Part shown: positions 27,038-36,695 of the stretch, in pieces
Layout of the letters: every line of letters begins with the position of its first letter
Position numbering within the stretch: the first letter of the stretch is position 1
Assembly: GCA_947173495.1 (NCBI GenBank)
Contig: CAMWFQ010000019.1
Location: 1-64,000, forward strand
From: an uncultured Lachnospiraceae bacterium
GTDB lineage: Bacteria > Bacillota > Clostridia > Lachnospirales > Lachnospiraceae
DNA: 64,000 nt
Direction: 5' to 3'
Notes under the pieces: generated by a model
Database searches by the model: none
What the model was told of the DNA's origin: nothing
Seen by the model: only the letters and a program-made list of their open reading frames with translations
Translations under genes and position numbers: made by a program

Positions 27038-28180
27038 TCAAATCAGATTGTTCATAATGCCTCCCATTAACTTTGCCAGATATTCTGCTGCCGGCAGGAT
27101 CACGCTCTCATCAACCTGAAATCCCGGCTGATGGATCCGCTCTCCCTTTCCGGTTCCGATCTTAATGTAGCATCCCGGAATCTTCTCCTCATAAAAGGCA
27201 AAGTCATCACCGCCCAGAGAGCTTTCTTCCGGCACCACCGAAAATCCGCACTCTTCTGCCATCAGAATACTTTCTTCTGCCATCCCGCCATCGTTATAAG
27301 TTGCCGGACAGCCTGCTATCCATTCCACTTCCGCTTCCGCGCCAAATGCATGAGATGTGTGAAGAGCAATCTCCCTCACTCTTTTTTCAAACAGAATCCT
27401 GTCTTCCCTTTCCATGGTACGCACAGTTCCTTCCAGCACAGCGCTCTCAGGTATCACATTCCAGGTATTTCCAGCCTGAAATCTTGTAACGCTCACCAGT
27501 GCAGGGTGAAAGGCGTTTATATTTCTTGTCACCACTGTCTGTAACGCCTGAACAATAGCCGCGGCAACAGGAATCGGGTCTGTGCCATCGTCAGGATGAG
27601 CTCCATGGCATCCTGTTCCCTTTATGGTGATTACAAACCTGTCCACCGCAGCTGTTACATATCCTTCCCGGATTCCCAGCACACCCACATCATTGGTGGG
27701 ATCTGCATGAATTCCCCAGATCTGCTCCACATCTGCCAGCACATCTGTTTCCAGTATCTTAAGAGCGCCCACAGAGGTCTCCTCTCCGGGCTGAAAAATA
27801 AATTTCACATCTCCCGCAAGCTCATCTTTTCGACCCTGCAGCAGCACGGCGCATCCGATTCCTGCTATTATATGAAAATCGTGTCCGCAGGCATGCATCT
27901 TTCCCTCACAGCAGGAAGCGTAAGTAAGCCCGGTCTCTTCCTTCACCGGCAGTGCATCAATGTCGCACCGCAGGGCCTGTACCGGTCCGTTCTTACTCCC
28001 CCGGACTATCGCTATAACGCCCGTCTCCAATGGATACGGAAGGATCTCTATCCCGGATTCCGTCAGGATTTCCCTGATCTTCTCTGTCGTTTTATTCTCC
28101 TCATAGGACAGCTCCGGATGCATATGAAACCACTCAAAGTCTGATATCAGCTTCTCTTCCAGTTCTTTCCGGTTGTACAT
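27038..28180 (-). CDS. M20-family amidohydrolase
   Basis: A 380-residue metallopeptidase of the M20D aminoacylase/carboxypeptidase group. Metal-binding motifs are visible: GKMHACGHDFH, FQPGEETSVGALKI and IHADPTNDVG, with the dimerisation domain in the middle (KGTGCHGAHPDDGTDPI). The start MYNRKELEEK follows GAGGAGG; eight upstream in-frame residues are excluded. Such enzymes remove acyl groups from N-acyl amino acids or split dipeptides. It follows the ABC permease gene by 54 bases, so it probably processes what the transporter imports. Confidence 0.95.
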   Translation of the reverse strand: MYNRKELEEKLISDFEWFHMHPELSYEENKTTEKIREILTESGIEILPYPLETGVIAIVRGSKNGPVQALRCDIDALPVKEETGLTYASCCEGKMHACGHDFHIIAGIGCAVLLQGRKDELAGDVKFIFQPGEETSVGALKILETDVLADVEQIWGIHADPTNDVGVLGIREGYVTAAVDRFVITIKGTGCHGAHPDDGTDPIPVAAAIVQALQTVVTRNINAFHPALVSVTRFQAGNTWNVIPESAVLEGTVRTMEREDRILFEKRVREIALHTSHAFGAEAEVEWIAGCPATYNDGGMAEESILMAEECGFSVVPEESSLGGDDFAFYEEKIPGCYIKIGTGKGERIHQPGFQVDESVILPAAEYLAKLMGGIMNNLI

Positions 28181-28234
28181 ATGCAGATCCTCCTCTCTGA
28201 ACATCCATGCACGGCTGGCCGGCCAGTGCCTCTT

Positions 28235-29209
28235 TTACCTTCCGCTGTTGGGATCCAACGCATCCCTGAGCGCATCGCCAATGAAATTAATCGCCATCAC
28301 CAGAACCACAATCAGAACCCCTGCAGGTATCCAAAGCCATGGCTGCTTCGTAAGCACTGTCAGGGACTGGGCGCCATTGAGCATATTCCCCAGACTTGCC
28401 GTAGGCGGCTGAACCCCCAGTCCCAAAAAGCTCAGCGCCGCTTCATCCAGCATAGAAAGCGCCAGCACGGAGGTTGCGTACACCAGAATAGGCGCCACCG
28501 TATTGGGAAGAATCTCTGAAAAGAGAATGTGTCTCAAGGGCATTCCGGCCACAATATTTCCCTTTATAAAATTTGTCTCCCTGAGGTTTAACACATTTCC
28601 CCGGACCAGTCTTGCTATTCCGGGCCAGTCTACAAATCCCAGTATTAAAATAATGTTCCAGAGTCCCGGCTTGAAAATAGCTGCCGCTACAAGAACCAGT
28701 AAGATGTAGGGGAAGGACATCACCATATCGGTAAAACGCATGATGAGCATATCTGCCGTGCCTCCAAAATAGCCGGCTATCAACCCCAGTACTACTCCTA
28801 CTATCGTCGAGATCAGTGTTGCCATGATCCCTACCAGAAGAGAAATCCTCATGGCATACAGGAGCCTGCTGAGTACATCTCTTCCGATCTGATCCGTTCC
28901 CAGCCAGAATTCTTTACTGGGCGCTCCGCTGAAAGGTCCTACAATATCATCCGGCCGGTAAGGCGCAAGCACAGGTGCAAGCAGTGCCGCTCCGCCCAGC
29001 AGTATCACTACCACTATGCTGATCATTGCCAGATGATGATGTCTGAAGCGGCGGAATACCGTCTGCAGATAACTTTCGTTGGTCAGATCCTTTTTTGCAC
29101 TTTCCCCTCCAGGTTTATCTTCTGCCGGAGAGGATTCTGAAATTTCATTTACTTTGTGTTCACTTTCACGGACATTCCTTTTCTGAACCCGTACCTTACT
29201 CTTTCCCAT
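28235..29209 (-). CDS. Peptide/nickel-type ABC permease (DppC-like)
   Basis: A 324-residue permease with a charged cytoplasmic N-terminus of about 75 residues (many Glu/Lys), then six hydrophobic segments. DppC motifs: APYRPDDIVGPF, WLGTDQIGRDVLSRLLYAMRISLLVG and the coupling loop REANFI-like LRETNFIKGNIVAGMPLRHILFSEILPN. The start MGKSKVRVQK follows GGGAGG. It is the inner-membrane partner of the DppB-like gene just upstream (13-base gap). Confidence 0.95.
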   Translation of the reverse strand: MGKSKVRVQKRNVRESEHKVNEISESSPAEDKPGGESAKKDLTNESYLQTVFRRFRHHHLAMISIVVVILLGGAALLAPVLAPYRPDDIVGPFSGAPSKEFWLGTDQIGRDVLSRLLYAMRISLLVGIMATLISTIVGVVLGLIAGYFGGTADMLIMRFTDMVMSFPYILLVLVAAAIFKPGLWNIILILGFVDWPGIARLVRGNVLNLRETNFIKGNIVAGMPLRHILFSEILPNTVAPILVYATSVLALSMLDEAALSFLGLGVQPPTASLGNMLNGAQSLTVLTKQPWLWIPAGVLIVVLVMAINFIGDALRDALDPNSGR

Positions 29210-29222
29210 ATCGCCCTCCCGT

Positions 29223-30170
29223 CTAATCAAGCTGAATCGTCGGGTCCACCAGCGCATACAAAATGTCTGTAATCAGATTTGCTGCCAGAACCACCACTGC
29301 CGACAAAAGGCATACACCCATAATCACAGGATAATCTCTGCTTGTAATAGCACTCATGGTCATAAGACCAAGCCCCGGCCAGGAAAATACCTGTTCAATA
29401 ATAACAGCTCCGCCGAACAAAACCGGAATCTCCATGCCGATCACTGTCACAATAGGAACCAGCGCATTACGCAGCGCATGTTTATTGATCACCTTAAAAT
29501 GTCCGATCCCTTTTGCGCGGGCTGTACGCAGATAATCCTGTTGCAAAATTTCAAGCACTGCACTTCTGATATATCTGATATTGCTTCCCGCCATGGATGT
29601 CGCCAGCACAATAACCGGCATGACCATATGCCTTGCAACATCCGCGAATCCGCCTTTTGTTCCCAGCGTAGTCATTCCGCTGGAAGGGAGCCAGCCCAGC
29701 TTTACCGTAAAAATATAAATCAAAAGCAGTGACAGAAAAAATCCGGGAACACTGCTTCCCAGAAAAGAGAAAGTAACCACTGCATAATCTCCTTTGGAGT
29801 ACTGATGAATGGCGCTGTATATTCCTGCCGGAATGGCCATGAGCAAACTCACAATAAGAGAAACACCCATCAGCAGCAACGTCGGTCCCAAATGAGTCCC
29901 TATCATCTCGCTGACAGACTGATAGGACTTGACGGAATAGCCCAGATTTCCGTGAAGAAGCTGTCCCAGCCAGACAAAATACTGAATATAAAAGGGCTTA
30001 TCCAGTCCTAACGCAATTTTTTTTGCTTCCACAGCTGCCTGGGAAACTCTCGGCCCCTGGAGCATTTCCAGCGGGCTTCCAGCCATACACATGATAGCAT
30101 AATCGATGATTGTAATGCCAATCAGCACCGGAATAGCGATTAAAATTCTTTTGATAATATACTTACCCAA
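29223..30170 (-). CDS. Peptide/nickel-type ABC permease (DppB-like)
   Basis: A 315-residue permease with the DppB pattern: ITIIDYAIMCMAGSPLEML near the start, then YIRSAVLEILQQDYLRTARAKGIGHFKVINKHALRNALVPIVTVIG, the ATPase-coupling loop. The start is TTG, placed directly behind AGGAGGAGGAGA, and it overlaps the stop of the ATPase gene by 8 bases, which implies translational coupling. Together with the DppC-like protein it forms the membrane channel. Confidence 0.95.
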   Translation of the reverse strand: MGKYIIKRILIAIPVLIGITIIDYAIMCMAGSPLEMLQGPRVSQAAVEAKKIALGLDKPFYIQYFVWLGQLLHGNLGYSVKSYQSVSEMIGTHLGPTLLLMGVSLIVSLLMAIPAGIYSAIHQYSKGDYAVVTFSFLGSSVPGFFLSLLLIYIFTVKLGWLPSSGMTTLGTKGGFADVARHMVMPVIVLATSMAGSNIRYIRSAVLEILQQDYLRTARAKGIGHFKVINKHALRNALVPIVTVIGMEIPVLFGGAVIIEQVFSWPGLGLMTMSAITSRDYPVIMGVCLLSAVVVLAANLITDILYALVDPTIQLD

Positions 30171-31173
30171 TCTCCTCCTCCTTTGTCATTACAATCGGAC
30201 AGGCCGCTTCATGAGAAGAAGCCTTTTCCATTTTCTGAAGCCCTGGCTCTTTCTGTCTGCAAGTTTCCACAGCATAAGGACACCGGGGATGAAAGCGGCA
30301 CCCCGCCGGAGGATGCGTGCTGTCGCCTATCTCTCCTTCAAGCAGACGGCGCTCCCTCCTCTTTTCCTCCGGATCCGGTACTGGAACCGCATTTAAAAGC
30401 GCTTTTGTATAAGGATGCGCCGGATGGTGAAAAATCTCCTTTGCATCGCCCATCTCCACGATTTTTCCCAAATACATGACTGCGATTCTGTCACTGACAT
30501 AATTTACTGCTCCCAGACCATGTCCCACGAACAGAAGCGTAAGGTTCAGTTCCTTTTGCAGACTTTTCAATAAATTCAGAATCTGTGCCTGAATCGATAC
30601 ATCCAAAGCGCTTACCGGCTCATCACATACTATAAATTTCGGATTCAGGGAAAGTGCTCTGGCAATCCCGATCCTCTGCCTCTGTCCTCCGGAAAATTCA
30701 TGGGGATATCTGCCAAGCGTATTTCGCGACAATCCCACCATATCCAGAATTCTGATCATGTCCTTCTCTACGCTTTCTCTGGTCGATATGCCATGATAGA
30801 GCATGGGCTGAGAAAGGATTTCAAAAATATGCTTTCTGGGATTTAATGAGGAATAGGGATCCTGAAACACCATTTGAAGCCGGGTTCTGATCTTTTGCAT
30901 CTCATCTTTTTTCAGTAACGAAAGGTCTCTTCCCTCAAAAAAAATCTTTCCCTCCGTGGGTTTTTCCAGTCCCACCAGCTGCCTTCCGATGGTGGATTTT
31001 CCGCAGCCGGACTCTCCTACCAGTCCCAGGGTTTCTCCCTCCCTGATAAAAAAGCTCACCCCATCCACTGCCTTCACATATCCGGTGGTGTGATTAATAA
31101 TTCCTCCCTTTATGGGATAATATACTTTTAAATTCTCCGCCCGCACCAGGGGAACAGTTTCCTCAGTTTTCAT
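30163..31173 (-). CDS. Oligopeptide ABC ATPase (OppF/DppF-like)
   Basis: A 336-residue ATPase with Walker [10 protein letters not shown], signature [15 protein letters not shown] and Walker [15 protein letters not shown]. The C-terminal oligo_HPY region is present with [14 protein letters not shown], which is the Fe-S/Cys motif found in this family. The ATG overlaps the upstream stop as ATGA, so start [10 protein letters not shown] is preferred. It forms the heterodimeric motor with the OppD-like protein. Confidence 0.95.
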   Translation of the reverse strand: MKTEETVPLVRAENLKVYYPIKGGIINHTTGYVKAVDGVSFFIREGETLGLVGESGCGKSTIGRQLVGLEKPTEGKIFFEGRDLSLLKKDEMQKIRTRLQMVFQDPYSSLNPRKHIFEILSQPMLYHGISTRESVEKDMIRILDMVGLSRNTLGRYPHEFSGGQRQRIGIARALSLNPKFIVCDEPVSALDVSIQAQILNLLKSLQKELNLTLLFVGHGLGAVNYVSDRIAVMYLGKIVEMGDAKEIFHHPAHPYTKALLNAVPVPDPEEKRRERRLLEGEIGDSTHPPAGCRFHPRCPYAVETCRQKEPGLQKMEKASSHEAACPIVMTKEEEIG

Positions 31174-32150
31174 GTGGGTATTCCCCCTTCCTTCATGACG
31201 ATACACTTTGCCTTATGTCCCGGACCAAATTCGTAATCCTCCTGGGGACGGCTGCATTCTTCTCTTCTGTATCTGCACCTGTCGGCAAACCGGCATCCTT
31301 TAATTTCATCATAGCTCTCCGGCACAATACCGGGAATAGCTGTCAGCTCTCTCTCCGATGAATCCTTTATCGTAGGAACGGTATCAAGAAGCGCTCTGGT
31401 ATAAGGATGCCTGGGATGTTCAAAAAGATCTTTTACAGACGCCTCTTCTATAATCTGTCCCGCATACATGACAAGAACCCTGTCCGCCGTGTTGGCCACC
31501 AGGCCGATATCATGGGTAATCAGTATCATGGACATCCCGGTTTCCTTCTGCAGCTCTGAAAGCAGCTTCATGATCTGCGCCTGAATCGTCACATCCAGCG
31601 CCGTAGTTGGTTCGTCTGCAATCAAAAGCCGGGGATTACAGGACAACGCCATGGCAATCATCACTCTCTGACGCATTCCTCCGGAAAGCGTATGAGGATA
31701 CTTTTTCATCGTTTCCCGGGCATTGGGCATTCCTACTTTCTCCAGCAGCATCTGCGCGCGTTCCGCCGCTTCCTTCCGGGACAAATGCATATGGGTCCTG
31801 ATGCTCTCTGTAATCTGGTTTCCCACGGTAAATACAGGATTCAGAGACGTAAGCGGATCCTGAAAAATCATGGTGATCTCATTGCCGCGAATCTGATCCA
31901 GTTCCTTTTCTGTCATGGAAAGAAGGTTCCTACTGTCAAACAGGACAGAACCGTCAGTGACAGTTCCGCCCCTTCCCAATAATCCCATAATTGACAGTGA
32001 GGTAACACTTTTTCCGCATCCTGATTCCCCTACGATACAGACGACTTCACCTTCATCTACATGAAAGTGAATATGATCCACACTGATATTTTTACCATAA
32101 TCACCCCTAAAGGTGGTGGTCAGTCCCTGCACTTCCAATAAATGTGACAT
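31170..32150 (-). CDS. Oligopeptide ABC ATPase (OppD/DppD-like)
   Basis: A 326-residue ATPase with Walker [10 protein letters not shown], signature LSGGMRQRVMIAMAL, Walker B LLIADEPTTALDVT and the C-terminal motif CRFADRCRYRREEC. It starts 66 bases after the binding protein gene, a gap that holds a small GC-rich stem, and overlaps the OppF-like gene by four bases. Confidence 0.95.
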   Translation of the reverse strand: MSHLLEVQGLTTTFRGDYGKNISVDHIHFHVDEGEVVCIVGESGCGKSVTSLSIMGLLGRGGTVTDGSVLFDSRNLLSMTEKELDQIRGNEITMIFQDPLTSLNPVFTVGNQITESIRTHMHLSRKEAAERAQMLLEKVGMPNARETMKKYPHTLSGGMRQRVMIAMALSCNPRLLIADEPTTALDVTIQAQIMKLLSELQKETGMSMILITHDIGLVANTADRVLVMYAGQIIEEASVKDLFEHPRHPYTRALLDTVPTIKDSSERELTAIPGIVPESYDEIKGCRFADRCRYRREECSRPQEDYEFGPGHKAKCIVMKEGGIPT

Positions 32151-32216
32151 GGCATTTCCTCATTTCCAATCTGTAGCGGCTCCCACCGGCGCTTCCGGCA
32201 GCCGGCGGAAAGTCTT

Positions 32217-33914
32217 TTACTCAACAATATCCCAGTTCTGCACATCGTTGAAGAAGCCATAGGCGCTGGGCTGTGCGCCGCTTAAACGCTTGTTCACTGC
32301 TCCCTGTGCACTGATAATATATACGGAGAACATAGGAACATCCTCCTGAACCTTTTTGTCTACAACAGAATATAATTTTTTGATCTCTTCCACATCGCTG
32401 GTCTGCTGGGTTCCTGCCAGCGCTTCGCTGATCTCAGCACTGGAATACCCTGTCCAGCTTCCCTCGCCGCTTAAGAGCCAGTCTACATCAGGATAAGGGT
32501 CCACCGGTGCGTAAGTATACTGCACTGCCAGGATATCATAATCTGTGGTTCCTGCAACTGTCATAAGAGTGGCCAGATCCACCGTCTGTACTTCTACCTT
32601 GATTCCCACTGCTGCCCACTGTGCTACCAGCACCTGAGCACCATTTACAAAGGTACCATCTCCGGAGTTTACATAAAAGCGAAGTGTCTGAGAGCCATCC
32701 CAGCCTGCTTCCTCGAGCAGCGCTTTTGCTTTTTCCGGATCATAAGAGATGGGGGTGACTCCTTCATCAAAAAACGGACTTGCCGATGATACGAAACCAT
32801 CTACCACTTCACCGTGTCCCTTAAGAAGCTGATCCACCAGCTGCTGTCTGTCTATTGCATACAGCAGTGCCTGACGCACCCGCGCATCCGGAAGATTGGC
32901 TGTCTGGATAAACGCAGACTGATTTGTGATAGGAGCCCCGTATACAGTCTCCACATTTTCAAGCGCCTCAATACTGTCGAAATCTTCCTGCGGAACTGCC
33001 GTCATGGTATGATGCGTAATATCAATTTCTCCTGACTGAAGGCCCGCATAGATCTGACTGGCATCCATGATCCGGATATTCAGCTTGTCGATCTTAGGCG
33101 CTCCTTTCCAGTAATCCCTGTTTGCCTCATAGGATATATAATGATTATTATCATAGTCTGTCAGAAAGAACGGACCGCTGATCACATCCGGACAGTTAAA
33201 CCACTCTGTTGTCAACAGCTCTTCTTCACTGAACTGTTCGATCACGTGCTTCGGCATGGTATGCAGATATCTGGCATAGGTATTCTCGAAAGTTGTAAGC
33301 GCCATGGGATATTTGGATGTGAACTTTACTGTTTTTTCGTCAACAATCTGAATTCCTTCCACGCTCTCGGCTCCCTGCTCTACGAAGCCATCATCTCCCA
33401 CACCCTCAAATGCATAAAGCATTAAGGTTGTATTATTAACAACAGGACTTGCAAGGCGGCGTACAGTATACTCCACATCCTCCGCCGTCACCGGCGTTCC
33501 ATCCGACCATACTGCCGCATCATCAATATGCACGATAAAATTAATATTATCTTCTGTCGTAATGGAATCTGCCAGCATATTCTGGAAGTTTAAATCCTTA
33601 TCCAGCTCCACCAGCGGCAGGAACATTAAGCCTACTGCATACTTATTAATCTCGGTCTGATCAATTACAAAAGGATTGATTCCTCCCAGTGAATCTGTAA
33701 CTCCTACATTTACGATCTTTCCTCCTTCGGCATCTGCCGGAGCCTTATCTCCTGATTCGTCAGAGCCCTGATTCGTCTCTGTACTTTGGGCCGCTTCGTT
33801 CTGTCCGGTGCCTTCCGGGGCATTTTCATTCCCGGAAGAAGAGCAACCCGCCATTGTCAACGCAAGTGCCAGAATCAGCACAAGGCTTATTACATTTTTA
33901 ATTGATTTTTTCAT
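32217..33914 (-). CDS. Peptide ABC transporter substrate-binding lipoprotein
   Basis: A 565-residue SBP_bac_5 (DppA/OppA-type) binding protein. The signal peptide ends in the lipobox LTMAGC, followed by a Ser/Gly/Asn/Glu-rich linker to about residue 65. The binding domain starts near KIVNVGVTDSLGGINPF, with AAVWSDGTPVTAEDVEYTVRRL and LPDARVRQALLYAIDRQQLVDQLLKGHGE typical of the family. The start MKKSIKNVIS follows GGAGGCGGAG. It is the first gene of a seven-gene unit and lies behind a consensus promoter. The ligand is probably a peptide or peptide-like compound. Confidence 0.95.
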   Translation of the reverse strand: MKKSIKNVISLVLILALALTMAGCSSSGNENAPEGTGQNEAAQSTETNQGSDESGDKAPADAEGGKIVNVGVTDSLGGINPFVIDQTEINKYAVGLMFLPLVELDKDLNFQNMLADSITTEDNINFIVHIDDAAVWSDGTPVTAEDVEYTVRRLASPVVNNTTLMLYAFEGVGDDGFVEQGAESVEGIQIVDEKTVKFTSKYPMALTTFENTYARYLHTMPKHVIEQFSEEELLTTEWFNCPDVISGPFFLTDYDNNHYISYEANRDYWKGAPKIDKLNIRIMDASQIYAGLQSGEIDITHHTMTAVPQEDFDSIEALENVETVYGAPITNQSAFIQTANLPDARVRQALLYAIDRQQLVDQLLKGHGEVVDGFVSSASPFFDEGVTPISYDPEKAKALLEEAGWDGSQTLRFYVNSGDGTFVNGAQVLVAQWAAVGIKVEVQTVDLATLMTVAGTTDYDILAVQYTYAPVDPYPDVDWLLSGEGSWTGYSSAEISEALAGTQQTSDVEEIKKLYSVVDKKVQEDVPMFSVYIISAQGAVNKRLSGAQPSAYGFFNDVQNWDIVE

Positions 33915-33980
33915 AATCTCCGCCTCCATAATACAGCACCAGGCGCCTTAGCACCCGATGCCGATTTTAATAGTTGGTTC

Positions 33981-34009
33981 ATTATACTGTTACACCGTCC
34001 AAATGTCAA
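33981..34009 (-). promoter_or_regulatory. Consensus SigA promoter of the peptide ABC operon
   Basis: Minus-strand TTGACA (34009-34004), a 17-base spacer and TATAAT (33986-33981): both boxes match consensus exactly. Transcription should start near 33974, about 60 bases before the binding-protein start codon. Confidence 0.8.
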
Positions 34010-34149
34010 TATTATCGCTGAAAATCCCTTCTCTGCAGACAATTTTATGTCGCGCCGGATGCCTTCTTCTGCCTTCTGTATCCACAGCATTCCCGGCGCC
34101 ACGCCTCGTCAAACTAAATTTTTCCAATTTTATTATCTTTCGGGAATCC

Positions 34150-34178
34150 TTGACAAACAGCCGAAACAGCAGTATATT
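34150..34178 (+). promoter_or_regulatory. SigA promoter of the C39-like gene
   Basis: TTGACA (34150-34155), a 17-base spacer and TATATT (34173-34178). The predicted start near 34185 leaves a leader of about 55 bases before the ATG at 34240. Confidence 0.65.
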
Positions 34179-34239
34179 ACAATCACTTTGCAACATACAA
34201 TACTACAACAGATTCGACAGGTTTGTCGCGGAGTACATC

Positions 34240-34860
34240 ATGAAAAATTTATTATGCTACCAGACCTCAGAATATGACTGCGGACCTGTTACCATATTAA
34301 ACGGGATCCGCTATCTTTATGAACGAGAAGAGATTTACCCCGATCTTATTAAATTTATTATGCTATACTGCATGGATACTTATAATGAAGCGGGCGAGCT
34401 TTGTAAACGCGGCACCTCTGCCGCCGCTCTGGAGTACATGAGCTGCTGGCTGAATCATTTTGCCCAGGTAAAAAACTTTCCTCTCCACTGTGAACATTTT
34501 TCCAGGGAAAGTGTATCCATCACGCCCGGCAGCCCTGTCATGGCCGCGCTTGAAAAAGGCGGTGTGGTGGTTCTTCATCTCTTTCTGGAAGTGCCTCATT
34601 ATGTGCTTTTGACCGGTATCGAGAATGACCGTGTCCTGCTGTTTGATCCTTTTTATGAAGAAGCGGACGATCCTGAGCTGGACGAAGAATATAACACGCA
34701 TGAAATTTCCTTTATCTTTGACCAGCCTAAAAAGGCAAACCGTTCTGTTGCCATTGAACGAATGAACCGTACCTCCAGGGATTACTATGAAATGGGTGAA
34801 ATTTCCTGCAGAGAGGCTTTGGTGATGTATCATACCAATATACCCGATCTTGCTCTGTAA
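34240..34860 (+). CDS. C39-like papain-fold protein
   Basis: A 206-residue protein. The N-terminus CYQTSEYDCGPVTILNGIRYL has the Cys (Cys14) context of C39 peptidase-like domains, and PHYVLLTGIENDRVLLFDPF supplies His120 and Asp136, completing a plausible triad. It lacks the ABC transporter parts of bacteriocin exporters and has no signal peptide, so it is a stand-alone cytoplasmic member. A longer in-frame reading from 33958 covers the promoter and is rejected; GGAG sits 9 bases before this ATG. Function is unknown; protease or acyl-transfer activity is possible. Confidence 0.75.
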   Translation: MKNLLCYQTSEYDCGPVTILNGIRYLYEREEIYPDLIKFIMLYCMDTYNEAGELCKRGTSAAALEYMSCWLNHFAQVKNFPLHCEHFSRESVSITPGSPVMAALEKGGVVVLHLFLEVPHYVLLTGIENDRVLLFDPFYEEADDPELDEEYNTHEISFIFDQPKKANRSVAIERMNRTSRDYYEMGEISCREALVMYHTNIPDLAL

Positions 34861-35061
34861 AAATATTTATATTCAATCGGAATTGGAGAAAAAATATGTA
34901 GGCGCCATCTGTTTTGCAGACGGCAATTATTCATGTGTTTGCTGTTGCCTTTTCATCCTCTATCATCAGTATTATTCTCCTGGGTCTTTGTCCTCTTCCG
35001 GTTTTTATGATGCCGGGCAGACGTGTCACAGTGCGTATTTATCAGAATTATTTTTCCGCTT

Positions 35062-35607
35062 TTACTGCTCCATCTGCCTTCCCAGAAATCCTGCTGCCGA
35101 CTGAACCAGTTTTTGCTCCACTTCACCCATTTTTCCCTTTTCCCCATTATCGATCAGCACCACTCCGCCAATCATATCTCCCTCGCAGATAATGGGGCTG
35201 ATAGCTTCCTGTTCAAAATCATCTGTAACATCCTGGGTAATCGGAATAAAATTGGCGTCGTCTTTAGAGGCAATGATCATTTCTCTTTTGTTCAGCTTTT
35301 CCTCCAGTTCCTTACTGATAGATTTACCAAGAGCGCTTTTAAATCCTCCTGAAACCGCAATAAACTGATCTCTGTCCGCGATCAGGGCAATCCGGCCTGA
35401 TACCTGAGCCAGACTTTCCGCATACTGCTTTGCAAATGTATTCATTTCTCCAATGGGAGAATACTTCTTTAATATAATTTCTCCTTCCCGGTCGGTAAAT
35501 ATTTCTAATGGATCACTCTCTCTGATCCTTAATGTTCTTCTGATCTCCTTGGGTATCACTATGCGGCCCAAATCATCTATCCGCCTGACAATGCCTGTTG
35601 CCTTCAT
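35062..35607 (-). CDS. spoVT: Stage V sporulation protein T
   Basis: A 181-residue regulator. The N-terminal AbrB/SpoVT swapped-hairpin DNA-binding domain is at 1-50 (MKATGIVRRIDDLGRIVIPKEIRRTLRI) and the C-terminal GAF-like domain at about 58-180 (SGRIALIADRDQFIAVSG). Length and both domains match SpoVT, which tunes late, SigG-dependent gene expression in the forespore. The start follows GGAGGAAG. It ends about 200 bases from the convergent C39-like gene, a gap without a clear gene. Its presence argues for a spore-forming host. Confidence 0.95.
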   Translation of the reverse strand: MKATGIVRRIDDLGRIVIPKEIRRTLRIRESDPLEIFTDREGEIILKKYSPIGEMNTFAKQYAESLAQVSGRIALIADRDQFIAVSGGFKSALGKSISKELEEKLNKREMIIASKDDANFIPITQDVTDDFEQEAISPIICEGDMIGGVVLIDNGEKGKMGEVEQKLVQSAAGFLGRQMEQ

Positions 35608-35710
35608 TTATTACTTCCTCCATTTCCTATAGTAAACTTAATACCTCTTCGCATTGGTCATGGAGTTATTATCTGTAAAAAATGGAGAATTATTCTTTCT
35701 TTTTTCGGTT

Positions 35711-36628
35711 TCAAATTCCTTCGCAGTCAAATTCCGGCACGAAGCTCTCCTGCGCCGTACTGCCTTCCTGAATAAATGCATTTTCGACACCCAGTTCTAT
35801 CATGTAATTCACCACGGCTTCATATTCTCTTTTAGTCACTTTTCTGCTGATCTCTTTGTACAGAGGATTTTTTCCCAGCTCCGCAAAAGGTGTATATTGA
35901 TTCATCAGGCTGATATATACGCTGTCCCCATAGGTTTCATACACGTGCCGGATCACCTCTCTGGCATTTTTCCTGTGCCCCGGCAATAGCAGATGCCTGA
36001 CGATAACGCCGCCGGTCATCATCCCTTCATCATTAAAAACCGGCTTGCCGGCTGCTTTGACCATCTCCTCAAGCGCTGCCTTTGCCACTGAAGGATAATC
36101 CGGCGCCGATGAATATTTTTCGGCAATACGTTCATCCATATATTTAAAATCTGTCAGGAAAACATCTACGATTCCTGACAGACTCCTGATCGCCTCTCTC
36201 TTTTCATACCCGCTGCCGTTGTAAACCACCGGAATACGAAGCCCTCTCCTTTTTGCTTCCGCCAAAGCTTTGCCAATCTGGAGCACGTAGTGATCCGGCG
36301 TGACCAGATTGATATTGGCGGCTCCCTTTTCCTGCAGCTCCAGAAAAATCTCCGCCATCCTTTCTACGGAAACCTGCTTTCCCCTTCTTCCTGCGGCAAT
36401 CTCATGATTTTGACAGTAAATACAGCGCAGGTTACAGCCCGAAAAAAATACTGCTCCGGAACCGCGCTCTCCCGATATACAGGGCTCTTCCCACATATGC
36501 AGCGCTGCCCTTGCCAGAAAAATCCTGTCATCCTCAAGACAATACCCTTTTTTCCCCTTTTTCCGTTCCGCCCCGCATTCTCTCGGGCACAGATTACAGG
36601 GGCTGTCCGTCAATCCTTTCCCATCCAT
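35711..36628 (-). CDS. PflX-like radical SAM protein
   Basis: A 305-residue radical SAM protein of the COG1313/PflX group. The N-terminal CNLCPRECGAER..GYC Cys cluster is followed by the SAM-cluster motif SGCNLRCIYCQN (Cys65, Cys69, Cys72). A PVVYNGSGYEKREAI segment and GHRKNAREVIRHV follow. The start MDGKGLTDSP is chosen because GGTGGAGCGG precedes it; 66 upstream in-frame residues overlap the neighbouring gene's end and lack a binding site. No partner glycyl-radical enzyme is nearby, so the target is unknown. Confidence 0.85.
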   Translation of the reverse strand: MDGKGLTDSPCNLCPRECGAERKKGKKGYCLEDDRIFLARAALHMWEEPCISGERGSGAVFFSGCNLRCIYCQNHEIAAGRRGKQVSVERMAEIFLELQEKGAANINLVTPDHYVLQIGKALAEAKRRGLRIPVVYNGSGYEKREAIRSLSGIVDVFLTDFKYMDERIAEKYSSAPDYPSVAKAALEEMVKAAGKPVFNDEGMMTGGVIVRHLLLPGHRKNAREVIRHVYETYGDSVYISLMNQYTPFAELGKNPLYKEISRKVTKREYEAVVNYMIELGVENAFIQEGSTAQESFVPEFDCEGI

Positions 36629-36695
36629 ATTTTCCGCTCCACCCTGAAAACAGCCTGCTTTTGGCTCCTGTACAGCCCATCCACATACCGGCAGT

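Larger units (their letters stand above)
33915..34239. other. Divergent intergenic region, about 325 bases
   Basis: No gene is seen. The region holds the minus-strand promoter of the peptide transporter operon (33981-34009) and the plus-strand promoter of the C39-like gene (34150-34178). About 140 bases between the two -35 boxes show no clear operator. Confidence 0.6.

Noticed and set aside
34914-35192. Plus-strand hydrophobic frame beginning MQTAIIHVFAVAFSS
   Set aside because: It starts at TTG without a ribosome binding site and runs into spoVT on the other strand; composition fits a shadow frame.
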